This document shows, piece after piece, positions 1 to 9,797 of a DNA stretch of 64,000 bases. Source of the DNA: Okeania sp. SIO2C9 (GTDB lineage Bacteria; Cyanobacteriota; Cyanobacteriia; Cyanobacteriales; Microcoleaceae). The stretch covers positions 7,992 to 71,991 of the forward strand of contig NZ_JAAHGO010000045.1 in assembly GCF_010672455.1 (NCBI RefSeq), read 5' to 3'. The stretch's first letter is position 1; the number at the start of each line of letters is the position of its first letter. The notes under the pieces were generated by a model. The model was given only the letters and a program-made list of their open reading frames with translations. It was not told the origin of the DNA and searched no databases. Made by a program: the position numbers and the translations under genes.

Positions 1-324
1 AAAGGAAGAGGATTGAATAAAAGGAAAATTTTTTCTTGTTTTTCCTTTAAAGGAGAGGAATTTCACCTTAATTATTCGGTAAAATATTTTAGTTATCCCA
101 ATTATTCTAAACATTCTTTTTTCACCCTTGGTATAAGGAGACTAGAATTAATTGAAGGATAAGAACCAGGATAATAGTTTTTGTATTCTCAGAGTCGATG
201 ATTTGTTAGAACTAAAAAATCAAAAATTTGTTTGGCTATTGCTGCGGGGTTTTCATATATTCACTTTTCGAGATTAAAAATTGTTCTCTGGGAAAAATAT
301 TCGTTCACTTTTGAATAAATATAT
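1..324. repeat. First copy of a ~324-bp direct duplication
   Basis: The sequence from the left edge to about 324 recurs with few changes at 474-797, an offset of 473 bases. Each copy consists of an R1-type end (the AGAGGATTGA and TTATTCGGTAAAA blocks) followed by a decayed sulfotransferase 3' fragment. The left limit lies outside the window. Confidence 0.85.
129..300 (-). pseudogene. Decayed 3' fragment of a sulfotransferase gene, copy 1
   Basis: Read on the minus strand, this segment translates as FPREQFLISKSE, then after a one-base frame change YENPAAIAKQIFDFL, an in-frame TGA, and EYKNYYPGSYPSINSSL. It aligns with the C-terminal part of the intact sulfotransferase at 1036-3585 (FPRKQFLILRSEDFYQNPAT and SGSYPTLPQSIHQSL). 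The frameshift and the stop show it is a relic. The rest of the parent gene is not present here. Confidence 0.8.
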
Positions 325-473
325 TCTAGAGTAGTCAGGAGTCTGGAGTCTGGAGTCATAATGAATGGCATTTATACTATTTTTTAGATTGAAAATTATC
401 TTTTTAGTTAAAGGGATATCTCCTTTCAATAATTGATAATTGATAATGGATAATTGATAATTACTTCTCCCTC

Positions 474-797
474 AAAGGAAGAGGATTGAATAAAAGGAAA
501 ATTTTTTCTTGTTTTTCCTTTAAAGGAGAGGAATTTCACCTTAATTATTCGGTAAAATATTTTAGTTATCCCAATTATTCTAAACATTCTTTTTTCACCC
601 TTGGTATAAGGAGACTAGAATTAATTGAAGGATAAGAACCAGGATAATAGTTTTTGTATTCTCAGAGTCGATGATTTGTTAGAACTAAAAAATCAAAAAT
701 TTGTTTGGCTATTGCTGCGGGGTTTTCATATATTCACTTTTCGAGATTAAAAATTGTTCTCTGGGAAAAATCTTCATTCACTCTTGAATAAAATATA
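474..797. repeat. Second copy of the ~324-bp direct duplication
   Basis: This is nearly identical to 1-324. The 150 bases between the copies include a TGATAATGGATAAT simple repeat (about 430-465), often found beside R1 elements in this window. Confidence 0.85.
602..773 (-). pseudogene. Decayed 3' fragment of a sulfotransferase gene, copy 2
   Basis: It has the same content and the same inactivating changes (frame change and TGA) as the copy at 129-300. The duplication therefore happened after the gene had already decayed. Confidence 0.8.
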
Positions 798-961
798 GAT
801 ATTAACCAATACTTACAGCACTTTTTAAGATGGTAAGGTACAGTTCAATATTAATCTCTATCTCCTCTTTACCGAAAAATTGTGGTTTAAAGCCGACCCT
901 TTTAAGGGGATAATAAAGAAAAATTTTCATGATTAGTCAATCCTCTTCTTTTCAAGGATAG

Positions 962-1024
962 GTAATTGTTAATTATTAATTATTAATTATTAATTATTAA
1001 TTATTAATTATTAATTATTAATTG
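962..1024. repeat. TTATTAA heptamer tandem repeat
   Basis: About eight uninterrupted copies of the 7-mer TTATTAA sit directly downstream of the TPR-sulfotransferase stop codon. The same heptamer array recurs at about 8110-8150, after the second TPR-GT61 gene, and beside several R1 elements. Confidence 0.85.
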
Positions 1025-1035
1025 TTGAAGACTCC

Positions 1036-3585
1036 CTATTCCCAGTTAAACTTCATACCTAAATATTCTTCAAGTTTTTGATTATAGGGTTGAAAATAAT
1101 TACTTAGACTCTGGTGAATTGATTGAGGAAGAGTAGGATAAGAACCAGAATTTAATTTCTGGTAATTTTTGAGTTGATGTTTGGGTAAATCTAGAAAGTT
1201 AAAAACTTTTTCCATGATAGTTGCTGGGTTTTGATAAAAGTCTTCGCTTCTCAAAATCAGGAATTGTTTTCTGGGAAAAATAGTCATCCATTTTTTGATA
1301 AATTCTACATAAATTCCATAACTTATATAGTAAGAGATATGATTCCAGTAAGCTTGCTCAAGAGTAGATTCAGACATTTGCTGAAGTCTTTCTAACTGGG
1401 AATATATTGCTTCTGATAAAGATTTATTTTCCATCTTCGATCTGACTTCGTGATAATAGTGAGAAATTGCTCTATCTACTGGGTTTCGCAAAATTATAAT
1501 CAACTTTATTTTGGGGAAAATACTAAATAGTCGTGTCGGGGTATGCCAACTATTAATATAGGTAGGAGTTGCTTCTCCTGTTAAAAATTTTGTTCCTTTT
1601 GGAATGGGAGGAAAATGAGCTAAGTACCAATTTATTCCTTTGTCAAAATGTCTCGACCAAAAATATATTTCTTTTTTAATGGCAGGTAAAACTTGGGGAT
1701 GTTGAGCGAGATAGTTATATAGAGAAGTAGTGCCACTTTTGCCAGTGCCAATAATTATAAAGTTAGGATTTGTTACTTGTTCTTGATGCCAATATTTTTT
1801 CACAAAATTGGGATGAGATTTTAAAGTTTGCTCGTAACAAGCAGTGCGATAAGAGGTGACTGCCGCGTCAATTTTACCTTGCTCGCTGAGAACTTCTCCT
1901 AGGTTTAAGTGAGATAAAACGGAGTGTGGTTTCTTTTGAATAATTTGATGGTAAAAACTGACTACTTCATCAAGCTTATCGGACTGTTTTAAGTAATTCC
2001 AGAAACGATTATAAGACCAGTTAATTTCTGGGTTTAATTTGATGGCTTTGAGGAAAGCTAGACTTGCTTTTTCCAATTCTTCTTGTCGAGTCAGAGCGAT
2101 GGCTAAATCATAGTAATATTTAGAAGATTTTGGGTTTTGTTCGATAGTTTTACGACATCTTTCTATTTCTAGTTCTAACTTTACTTTTTTCTCTAAAGTT
2201 TTCTGAAGTTGATTTATAATTTCTTGGTCATTTACTTTCAGTTGCAGAGCCATATTATAAATAATGATTGCCCCTTTATATTTTTCTTTTTTGCTGAGGG
2301 AGTTTCCTAAATATAAATATAAATCTGAATTTCGCGGTAAATGAAGCACTAATTTAGAATTAATTATCTCTGCTCTATCATTTTGAAGTGCAGAACAATA
2401 ATAGTTAATTTTATCTTCTAAATTACTTTGGGATATTTGTGCGAATGCTTCTCCTAGTGTCTGATATATCCAAGGCATATTTTTTTCCATATTTAAGGCA
2501 GTCAAAAAGGTGAATATTGCTTGATTCCACCTTTTTAATTTCATTAAAATTTCCCCGATATTGTTATAAGACCAAGGTACATCTGGTTTGAATTTTATAG
2601 CTTCTACATAACTATCAACTGCTGCTTCTAATTTTCCTTGTTTGTGTAATATATCTGCTAATTGATGATAATTTTCTCTTTGATTTGGTTGAAGTTGGAT
2701 TAAAGTTTCATAACAAGCGATCGCTTCTGAATAAATATCAAATTTCCTGTTTTTTTCGACTTCAGTTAGTTTAACTAATGCTGCTGCTAATTTACTATAA
2801 GCCAAATAAGAGTTAGGGTTAATTTTAACAATTTGACGGTAGACTGCTACTGCTTCTGACCATTTTTCAAGTTTGACTAAAGCTTCACCTAAATTATAGT
2901 AAGCCACATCTATATTAGGTTCTATTTCTATAGCTCGGCGATAAGTTGTTACTGCTTCCGACCATTTTGATAATTGCATTAAAGCATCCCCTAAATTTTT
3001 GTGGGGCAAATATAAATCTGGCTTTAATTCAGTAGTACGACGATAAACTTTAACAGCTTCCTCCCATTTTTCTAGCTGCATAAAAGCTGTGCCTAATTTT
3101 TGGTAAGACCAAGGAAAATCTGGATTTAGTTCAATAAATTTGCTGTAGGCAATGACAGCTTCATCCCATTTTTTTAATTTCAGGAATGTTTCTCCTAATT
3201 TATGGAAAGACCAGGGAAATTTTGGATTTAGTTCTGTAGCTTTTTGATATGAAATAACAGCTTCATCCCATTTTTCTAATTGTAGGAATGCTTCTCCTAA
3301 TTTATGGAAAGACCAGGAAAAATTTGGATTTAGTTTTGTAGCTTTTTGATATGCAATAACAGCTTCATCCCATTTTTCTAATTGTAGGAATGCTTCTCCT
3401 AATTTGTGATGAATTTCTGCTTGGTTTGGGTTTAACTGAATTGCTCGATCGTAACTCTCAATTGCAGCTTGCCATTGTTGTTGCTGAGAAGATAAATTAC
3501 CTAAATTAATATGAGCTTCTACTAAGTTAGAATTTATGGCGATCGCTTGTTGATAATTTTCTTTTGCTAAGTCTAATTTTTCCAT
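1036..3585 (-). CDS. TPR-repeat sulfotransferase
   Basis: Likely transfers a sulfuryl group from PAPS to a glycan or other acceptor; the acceptor is unknown. The 849-residue protein has about 600 residues of tetratricopeptide repeats (34-residue periodicity, WDEAVIAYQKATELNP type), then a sulfotransferase domain from about residue 606. The domain has the 5'-phosphosulfate loop GTGKSGTTSL (about 613-622) and the 3'-phosphate-binding strand/helix IIILRNPVDRAISHYYH (about 691-707). No signal peptide or membrane segment is seen. The start at 3585 is not convincing: in-frame TPR-like sequence continues upstream (AYNILGKTLQ) to an in-frame TAA at 3631-3633, and beyond it to an ATG at 3711. The gene may have lost its first repeat to a nonsense mutation. 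It is followed by TPR-GT61 genes on the same strand, which suggests a surface-glycan modification cluster. Confidence 0.85.
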   Translation of the reverse strand: MEKLDLAKENYQQAIAINSNLVEAHINLGNLSSQQQQWQAAIESYDRAIQLNPNQAEIHHKLGEAFLQLEKWDEAVIAYQKATKLNPNFSWSFHKLGEAFLQLEKWDEAVISYQKATELNPKFPWSFHKLGETFLKLKKWDEAVIAYSKFIELNPDFPWSYQKLGTAFMQLEKWEEAVKVYRRTTELKPDLYLPHKNLGDALMQLSKWSEAVTTYRRAIEIEPNIDVAYYNLGEALVKLEKWSEAVAVYRQIVKINPNSYLAYSKLAAALVKLTEVEKNRKFDIYSEAIACYETLIQLQPNQRENYHQLADILHKQGKLEAAVDSYVEAIKFKPDVPWSYNNIGEILMKLKRWNQAIFTFLTALNMEKNMPWIYQTLGEAFAQISQSNLEDKINYYCSALQNDRAEIINSKLVLHLPRNSDLYLYLGNSLSKKEKYKGAIIIYNMALQLKVNDQEIINQLQKTLEKKVKLELEIERCRKTIEQNPKSSKYYYDLAIALTRQEELEKASLAFLKAIKLNPEINWSYNRFWNYLKQSDKLDEVVSFYHQIIQKKPHSVLSHLNLGEVLSEQGKIDAAVTSYRTACYEQTLKSHPNFVKKYWHQEQVTNPNFIIIGTGKSGTTSLYNYLAQHPQVLPAIKKEIYFWSRHFDKGINWYLAHFPPIPKGTKFLTGEATPTYINSWHTPTRLFSIFPKIKLIIILRNPVDRAISHYYHEVRSKMENKSLSEAIYSQLERLQQMSESTLEQAYWNHISYYISYGIYVEFIKKWMTIFPRKQFLILRSEDFYQNPATIMEKVFNFLDLPKHQLKNYQKLNSGSYPTLPQSIHQSLSNYFQPYNQKLEEYLGMKFNWE

Positions 3586-3711
3586 TGTTTGTAAAGTTTT
3601 TCCTAGAATATTATAAGCAGGAGAAAATTTTTATTGTATCTCTATTATTTCGTTATAAATAAGATGTAAATCTAATATAAATTTTTGATAATTCATGTCT
3701 ATATAAGCCAT
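3586..3711 (-). pseudogene. Probable former 5' end of the TPR-sulfotransferase gene
   Basis: On the minus strand, ATG at 3709-3711 opens a frame continuous with the gene downstream (42 codons ahead of the present start). It is interrupted only by TAA at 3631-3633. Residues on both sides (NYQKFILDLHLIYNEIIEIQ, stop, KFSPAYNILGKTLQ) fit a TPR helix pair, so one nonsense change explains the present short start. Confidence 0.6.
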
Positions 3712-3843
3712 TTGGTATTTTTGCAAATGTGCGGTTTTTTTGCTGTCAGAGTCAGAACTCATAATTCAGAAGTTCGAGAAATATAATAGGGGAAAAAGAT
3801 GGAATTTTGCCCCTATATTAACCATCTCCCCATCTCTCTATAT

Positions 3844-3958
3844 TTACAGCAGTTTTCGAGTCTTGGAGGTACAAAGTTTTATTGCCCTAGGGAACAGGGA
3901 ACAGGAGATATAAGAATAGTCTTACAACTTTACCTCACGCTTCCTCAAAAGTTCTGTA
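3844..3958. repeat. M6 MITE-like element (TACAGCA ends)
   Basis: The ends are TACAGCAGTTTT and AAAAGTTCTGTA, and the inner arms are GAGGTAC/TTTACCTC. It corresponds, in inverted orientation, to the element at 26198-26329. A short open frame inside it (3799-3981) has no protein-like features. Confidence 0.6.
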
Positions 3959-3969
3959 AGTCCATAAAT

Positions 3970-4220
<251 letters not shown>

Positions 4221-4442
4221 AAATAGACATCTCCAATTATCAAAAATAAAATCAATTATTTTGGGATACCAATATGACTTAAATTATCAGCTATCAGCTA
4301 TGAGTTATTAACTTATTATCTTAGAAGGAGAATTTAAAATTATGTTTATGCAGCATTCCGCAGGAAAGAAAAAGGTAACAAGCTAACCTTAGTTGTACGT
4401 TCAAAAGCTGTTTGCGTAGCATGACCTAGGAAATGCTGAATG
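4221..4442. other. Intergenic: M2 half element and palindromic repeats
   Basis: This begins with one M2 end (TAGACATCTCCAATTATC, about 4224) without a recognisable partner. It then contains a GCAGCATTCCGCAGGAAA / TTTGCGTAGCATG palindromic repeat of the type also found at 7675-7725 and 21995-22070. No gene was seen. Confidence 0.5.
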
Positions 4443-7400
4443 CTAATAAATAGCTAAATGCTTACCTGAAATTAATTCAATTTCTGCTAATTTCATAATT
4501 TTTAATAGCTTGTCTAGATTGACCAGAATATCTGGTGCATAGCCCATTGATTTAGCTGAATTAGGATTATCAAAATTTTCACCTATTAAGTAGTAGTGTA
4601 ATAAGCCGCATACATTACTAATTTCCCAATATATAGGGGTAATATATTTGGGAGAAAAAATTTCAATTACTTTAGTTCCTGGACTACAAAAAACCAGGTT
4701 TGTCAGTCCAGCACCATGAGGAGTAATAATGAATTTAGCAGCTCCTAAACATAATGCTTGTTCTTCTACTGACATTGACTCTAAAGTAACGCTCATAAAG
4801 CCATATTTTTCCAATAAATTAACTACCTCTTTTTCATTTATAACTCGCCTCCATGATGCTAGACTTCGACTAATGTATATCCGTTCTGTTTTCCCAGATA
4901 ATTTATATCTAGTTTCAGGCTTTAAAAATATACTTTTGAGGAACTCACAACCCCATTTTGTAACTCTAAGACCCCCTTGTTTAGATGTGAATGAAGGTAC
5001 TACTAATTCTTTCGCTTTTATATGGGGATATTTTTGAGTTTCTATGATTTTTTCTAAAGGAATATCTAAAGCTTCTAGAGTTTGTCTATGAAATTTTTTA
5101 TTGACCATACTAAAAACAAATTTATCTATAACAGGTATTAGATTACTTCTACGCAATAAATCTATCCGGTAAACTAGATTAAAAAACCACTGAAAATAAT
5201 TTTTTTCTAACCATTTTACTGATAAAAAGGCTACAGTACCATTGATGTAGTGAACTGAAGGAAGTTTGGAGTCAGATAAAATTATTTCAGCACAACCAGT
5301 TGAAATATCTGTAACAAGTTTATTATCTGAAGTAATAACTGCAGTTGCTCCTGGCTTTACACAAGCTTTTCCATCAGGTACTACTACTATAAATCCTCCT
5401 ACTAATTTAGCTTTTCTGCCTTGGAAACTTTTATGAATTTTTTGATCTATAGTTTGAGATGCCAACAAATTGATTTGAGTAGGTGGATGAATATCTATTC
5501 TGGTTATATTATTTTCTATAGAGTCTGAGGTAACTTCCCAATTTCCTGTTAAATTAAAAAACTTTTTGAGCCAATCTTTTGGTAATTTTTGGTCAGATTT
5601 CCAAATACGAGCGTCATTTTGACGACCTTGTTTTTCCAAGATATATGCTATATTTTGGTTAATTTTGTCAATATCTGCCCTGATTTTTAATGCTTGCATT
5701 AAACAGGGTATTGCTTCAGAAAAGTCCTGTTTTTGGACGTAAATATTGCCTGATTCTGCATAATGCCAGAAAGGCTCGGGATTAATTTCTATGGCTATTT
5801 GATAATTAGAAATTGCTTCATCTAGTAAACCTTTTTGTTGTAAAACTTTCCCTAATTTTCTGTAAAATAAATGGTTATTTGTTTCTAACTCTACAGCACG
5901 ACGGTAAGCAATTATTGCTTCATCCCACTTGGTTAATTTCCTCAGTGCTTCTCCTAAGTTGTAATATGACCAAGAAAAATTTGGATTAATTTCTATAGCT
6001 GTTTGATAACTAACAACTGCTTCATCTAATAAACCTTTTTGTTGTAAAGCATCTGCTAATTTTCTGTGAAATAAATGGTTATTTGCTTCTAACTCTACAG
6101 CACGACGGTAAGCAATTATTGCTTCATCCCACTTGGTTAATTTCCTCAGTGCTTCTCCTAAGTTGTAATATGACCAAGAAAAATTTGGATTAATTTCTAT
6201 AGCTGTTTGATAACTAACAACTGCTTCATCTAATAAACCTTTTTGTTGTAAAGCATCTGCTAATTTTCTGTGAAATAAATGGTTATTTGCTTCTAACTCT
6301 ATAGCATGACGGTAAGCAATTATTGCTTCATCCCATTTTGTGAATTTACTCAGTGTTTCTCCTAGGTTGTAATATGACCAAGAAAAATTTGGATTAATTT
6401 CTATAGCTGTTTGATAACTAACAACTGCTTCATCTAATAAACCTTTTTGTTGTAAAGCATCTGCTAATTTTCTGTGAAATAAATGGTTATTTGCTTCTAA
6501 CTCTATAGCACGACGATAAACAATAATTGCTTCATCCCATTCTTGAATTTTTACTAACCTTTGTCCTATATCGTAGAGCCATTTTATATTATTTGGTTCA
6601 GCTTCTAGTAAGCTTCGGTAATAATTTATAGCTAGATCGTGCCGTTCTAATTTTGATAAATTTTCTTCTAATCTCCGATAAAACCAATTTAAGGCGGGAT
6701 TAATTTCTATCGCTCGTTTACAGCTAGAAATAGCTCTGTCTAAGTTTCCTGTTTGTTGCTGAATTTTTACTAATTTACGGTGAACTTCCCAAACATCACA
6801 CTTGAGGTCTATTACTTTCTGATAATATTTTTCTGCTGATTCTAATTCTCCTTTTTCTTGGAGAATATCTGCCAATTTTTTGTAAGACCAAGGAAAATGT
6901 GGATTAATTTCTATAGATAGCTGGAAATTACTAATAGCTGCATCTAACTCTCCCATTTCTTGAAATATTTTTCCTAGTTTATGGTGAGCTACCCACAAGT
7001 CAGGTTGAATTTGAATTGCTCTTTGATAATAATTTATTGCTTCAGTTAACTCTCCTTGTTTAGCAACAGCGTCGCCTAAATTTTGATAAGCACTTGCCAA
7101 AGATGGATGTAATTTTATGGCTTGCTGGAAACAAGTGATCGCCTCTTCTATTTCCTCATTTTCTAACAATTTTTTTCCCGGTTTTAAATATTCTGAGGCT
7201 TGAGGATATTGAGCTTCTAAACTTAATGCTTGTTCCTGACAATCTCTGGCTAATTCTATTTTTCCTATTTGTTGCCAGATTTTTCCTAAATTACGATAAA
7301 AACCTGGTAAATTTGGTTTGAAACCGATGGCTTCTTGGTAAGATTTTATTGCTAATTGCCATTGTTTTTCCCTGGCATATAAGCTGCCTAAATTTGCATA

Positions 7401-7646
7401 AACTTCTGCCCACTCTGGCTGTTGATTTATTGCTTTGAAATACCATTCTTTTGCTTTATCTATTTCTCCCATTTTGTGGAAAATATTTCCCAATGTTTTA
7501 TAGATGGGTGGAAAATCTGGCACTATTTCTAATGCTTGGTTACAAGCTATTATTGCCTCTTCTAATTTTCCTTGAGTTAAATATAATTCTGCTTTTTGAG
7601 ATAAATTTGTTAGATTTATTTGTTTGTTCATCTTGAGCTTAGTCAT
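4443..7646 (-). CDS. TPR-repeat glycosyltransferase, GT61 (DUF563) family
   Basis: Predicted to transfer a sugar during glycan or glycoprotein synthesis; donor and acceptor are unknown. Residues 10 to about 690 are TPRs, with three nearly identical 68-residue double-TPR blocks (unit starts AIELEANNHLFHRKLADALQ). The C-terminal 300 residues match GT61: a central AFLSVKWLEKNYFQWFFNLV segment and the signature ITPHGAGLTNLVFCSPGTKV near residues 960-980. No signal peptide or TM helix is evident. The first ATG (7646) lacks a clear Shine-Dalgarno; a second ATG five codons on (MNKQ) is equally possible. The paralogue at 8152-10598 shares its N-terminus almost word for word (AELYLTQGKLEEAIIACNQA), so the two genes arose by tandem duplication. 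Confidence 0.85.
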   Translation of the reverse strand: MTKLKMNKQINLTNLSQKAELYLTQGKLEEAIIACNQALEIVPDFPPIYKTLGNIFHKMGEIDKAKEWYFKAINQQPEWAEVYANLGSLYAREKQWQLAIKSYQEAIGFKPNLPGFYRNLGKIWQQIGKIELARDCQEQALSLEAQYPQASEYLKPGKKLLENEEIEEAITCFQQAIKLHPSLASAYQNLGDAVAKQGELTEAINYYQRAIQIQPDLWVAHHKLGKIFQEMGELDAAISNFQLSIEINPHFPWSYKKLADILQEKGELESAEKYYQKVIDLKCDVWEVHRKLVKIQQQTGNLDRAISSCKRAIEINPALNWFYRRLEENLSKLERHDLAINYYRSLLEAEPNNIKWLYDIGQRLVKIQEWDEAIIVYRRAIELEANNHLFHRKLADALQQKGLLDEAVVSYQTAIEINPNFSWSYYNLGETLSKFTKWDEAIIAYRHAIELEANNHLFHRKLADALQQKGLLDEAVVSYQTAIEINPNFSWSYYNLGEALRKLTKWDEAIIAYRRAVELEANNHLFHRKLADALQQKGLLDEAVVSYQTAIEINPNFSWSYYNLGEALRKLTKWDEAIIAYRRAVELETNNHLFYRKLGKVLQQKGLLDEAISNYQIAIEINPEPFWHYAESGNIYVQKQDFSEAIPCLMQALKIRADIDKINQNIAYILEKQGRQNDARIWKSDQKLPKDWLKKFFNLTGNWEVTSDSIENNITRIDIHPPTQINLLASQTIDQKIHKSFQGRKAKLVGGFIVVVPDGKACVKPGATAVITSDNKLVTDISTGCAEIILSDSKLPSVHYINGTVAFLSVKWLEKNYFQWFFNLVYRIDLLRRSNLIPVIDKFVFSMVNKKFHRQTLEALDIPLEKIIETQKYPHIKAKELVVPSFTSKQGGLRVTKWGCEFLKSIFLKPETRYKLSGKTERIYISRSLASWRRVINEKEVVNLLEKYGFMSVTLESMSVEEQALCLGAAKFIITPHGAGLTNLVFCSPGTKVIEIFSPKYITPIYWEISNVCGLLHYYLIGENFDNPNSAKSMGYAPDILVNLDKLLKIMKLAEIELISGKHLAIY
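5866..6518 (-). repeat. Three tandem 204-bp in-frame repeats inside the TPR-GT61 gene
   Basis: The segment holding TCTAATAAACCTTTTTGTTG and GCTTCATCCCA recurs every 204 bases (68 codons, two TPRs), with a few substitutions such as ACAGCACGACGG versus ATAGCATGACGG. The very low divergence, compared with neighbouring TPRs, points to recent unequal recombination or gene conversion. Confidence 0.9.
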
Positions 7647-7674
7647 ACTAAATTAATTTGTAAGCATTTCCTGC

Positions 7675-7725
7675 GGACTGCTGCGTAAACAGCTATTAGC
7701 GGTTAGCTATTCCTACGGAATGCTT
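7675..7725. repeat. Palindromic repeat (GCGTAAACAGCT type)
   Basis: The block TTTCCTGCGGACTGCTGCG, AACAGCTATTAGCGGTTAGC, TTCCTACGGAATGCTTACC is a dispersed palindrome. Close relatives lie at 21995-22070, 29140-29175 and 34830-34862. It carries no gene. Confidence 0.65.
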
Positions 7726-7870
7726 ACCGAATAATTAGGATTTAAAGCCTCTCCTTTAAAGGAGAAATAAGCGGTCGAGAGATGGGGAGGAGACCTCGCC
7801 ATATCCAATGGACCAAGAGAAGAAAAAATTTTCATGATTAGTCAATCCTCTTATTTTCAAGGAAAGGTAA
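7724..7870. repeat. R1 dispersed palindromic element
   Basis: One end is TTACCGAATAATTAGG and the other is AATCCTCTTATTTTCAAGG / AGGTAA. Internally it has AAAGCCTCTCCTTTAAAGG and a GGAGACCTCGCC arm. It belongs to the family described at 22301-22427. Confidence 0.7.
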
Positions 7871-7879
7871 TAATTAATT

Positions 7880-8110
7880 AGGATTTGCGCTCAAAAGTCT
7901 TTTTTAAGGAGTAGGAGACCCACCCCTCGCTCCTCCCCCTCCCAGGAGGGGAAAAGGGGAGTAGAGGAACAGGAAAGTAATTTTTTTGCCCAACGATGTG
8001 CCTAAAATGGTAACTTTTTGAGCATGAACAGCTGAAAACCAAGGTATTACAGACCTAAAAATGCTAAAAGCTCTATCTGTAAAAGCTTTTAGATTTATTC
8101 AGCAAGCCCT
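7880..8110. repeat. M1 MITE-like element, copy B
   Basis: This 231-bp element has ends AGGATTTGCGCTCAAAAGTC and, inverted, AGGGCTTGCTGAATAAATCT. The internal ATGTGCCTAAAATGGTAAC and GAGCATGAACAGCTGAAAAC match copies C and D. A GC-richer CCTCCCCCTCCCAGGAGGGG hairpin lies near the centre. It ends 42 bases before the next stop codon; a heptamer TTATTAA array fills the gap. Confidence 0.8.
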
Positions 8111-8151
8111 AATTATTAATTATTAATTATTAATTATTAATTATTAATTAT

Positions 8152-9771
8152 TTAAATTGCTTTTGCTAATTCCATTATTTTTAATAGCTGTTTTAAATTG
8201 ACAATTATATCTGGTGTCCATAAGTGTTTTCCTAAATTATCATTATCAAAAAAATCCCCTAATAGATAATAATGTGAAAGACTACAAAAATTACTAATCC
8301 GCCAATATAAAGAATTAACATACTTGGGAGAAAAAATTTCAATTACTTTAGTTCCTGGACTACAAAATACTAGGTTTGTTAATCCAGCTCCATGAGGTGC
8401 AATTACAACTTTAGCAGCAGCCATATATGATACTTGTTCTGCTATTGACATTGATTCTAAGGTCAGACTAATAAAGCCAAATTTCTCTAACAAATTCACA
8501 ACTTCCTCCTCATTAAGAACTCTACGCCATGATGCTAGCTTTCTACTAAGATATATACGTTTTGGTTGATGAGATACTTCTTTAATATTTTGAGGTTTCA
8601 AAAATAAATTTCTGAGAAACTCACAACTCCATTTATTTACCCATATTTCTCTTTGTTTCGCAGAACATGAAGGCACTATTAATTGTTTTGCTTTTATGTG
8701 AGGATACAATCTACTTTCGATTATTTTATCTTGGGAAATTCCCAATGCTTCTAAACTTTCTCGATGAATTTTTTTTTCGCAACTACCAAAAATAAACTTA
8801 TCTATTTTAATATCTGTTCGACGTAATAAATCTATCCGTGCCACTACATCAAACATCCAGTGAAAATAATTTTTTTCTCTCCACTTTGCTGACAAAAAAG
8901 CTACATTTTTATTTATGTAATAAATAGGAGGTAATTGGGAAGAGGACATAATAACTGCAGCACAACCCGTAGAAACGTCTGATACTAATTTATTATCTGA
9001 GCTAATAACTGCAGTTGTTCCTAATTCTACACAACCTCTTCCTTCTGCTACTATTGCTATAAATGCTTCTGCTAATTTAAGTTTTTTTTCTTTAAAATTG
9101 GGATGAAGTTTGGAATCTATTGTTTGAGATGCTAAGAAAGTTACTAGCATTTCTGGATATATTTTTATGTGAATAATATTACTGTCTAATGAACTAGATA
9201 TAATTTCCCAGTTTCCTGTTAATTTAAAAAATTTTTCTAGCCAATCTAGGGGTAATTTGTCTTCACAAGACCAAATATTAGCTGCATCTTGACGACCTTG
9301 TTTTGTGAGGATATATTCTATATTTTTATGCACTTCATCATAATCTGGTCTCAATTTTAGAGCTTGAATTAAATAAGGTATTGCTTCAGAAAACCTTTGC
9401 TGTTGAACATAAGCATCTCCTAATGCTCCATAAGACCAACAAGAATTGGGGTTGATTTTTATGGCTTTTTTGTAACTGGTGATCGCTTCTTCTACCAAAC
9501 CTTTTTTATGTAAAATATCCCCTAGTTTTTTATGTAGTACATCTTTATTTTCTGCAAGTTTTAAGGCATTATAATAAGCTAAAGCTGCTTCATCCCATTC
9601 TTGATTTTGTTGATAAATGTCACCAATTAATTTATAGGGCCAAGATAATTTTTGATTTAGTTTTATAGCAATCTTACAAGCTGTAATGGCTTCTTTTAAT
9701 TTTCCTTGCTTCAGCATAATCTGATTTAATTTGCGGTGAATATTCCAAGCATCTGGCTGAATTTCTATCAC
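8152..9771 (-). CDS. TPR-GT61 glycosyltransferase, 3' part of a frameshifted gene
   Basis: This 539-residue frame has TPRs over residues 1-150 and a GT61 domain from about 190, with AFLSAKWREKNYFHWMFDVV and the signature IAPHGAGLTNLVFCSPGTKV. It is homologous throughout to the C-terminal half of the protein at 4443-7646. Its apparent start (MIEIQPDAW) lies in the middle of a TPR, not at a natural N-terminus. The missing N-terminal part is the frame at 9798-10598, offset by one base at a run of 13 A (9802-9814, gene strand). Adding one A would join the two into a single protein of about 815 residues. It could be a pseudogene, a gene expressed by slippage at the A run, or a sequencing error in the homopolymer. 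Confidence 0.8.
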   Translation of the reverse strand: MIEIQPDAWNIHRKLNQIMLKQGKLKEAITACKIAIKLNQKLSWPYKLIGDIYQQNQEWDEAALAYYNALKLAENKDVLHKKLGDILHKKGLVEEAITSYKKAIKINPNSCWSYGALGDAYVQQQRFSEAIPYLIQALKLRPDYDEVHKNIEYILTKQGRQDAANIWSCEDKLPLDWLEKFFKLTGNWEIISSSLDSNIIHIKIYPEMLVTFLASQTIDSKLHPNFKEKKLKLAEAFIAIVAEGRGCVELGTTAVISSDNKLVSDVSTGCAAVIMSSSQLPPIYYINKNVAFLSAKWREKNYFHWMFDVVARIDLLRRTDIKIDKFIFGSCEKKIHRESLEALGISQDKIIESRLYPHIKAKQLIVPSCSAKQREIWVNKWSCEFLRNLFLKPQNIKEVSHQPKRIYLSRKLASWRRVLNEEEVVNLLEKFGFISLTLESMSIAEQVSYMAAAKVVIAPHGAGLTNLVFCSPGTKVIEIFSPKYVNSLYWRISNFCSLSHYYLLGDFFDNDNLGKHLWTPDIIVNLKQLLKIMELAKAI

Positions 9772-9797
9772 TTTTTGATAATAGTGTTTTGCAGGGT

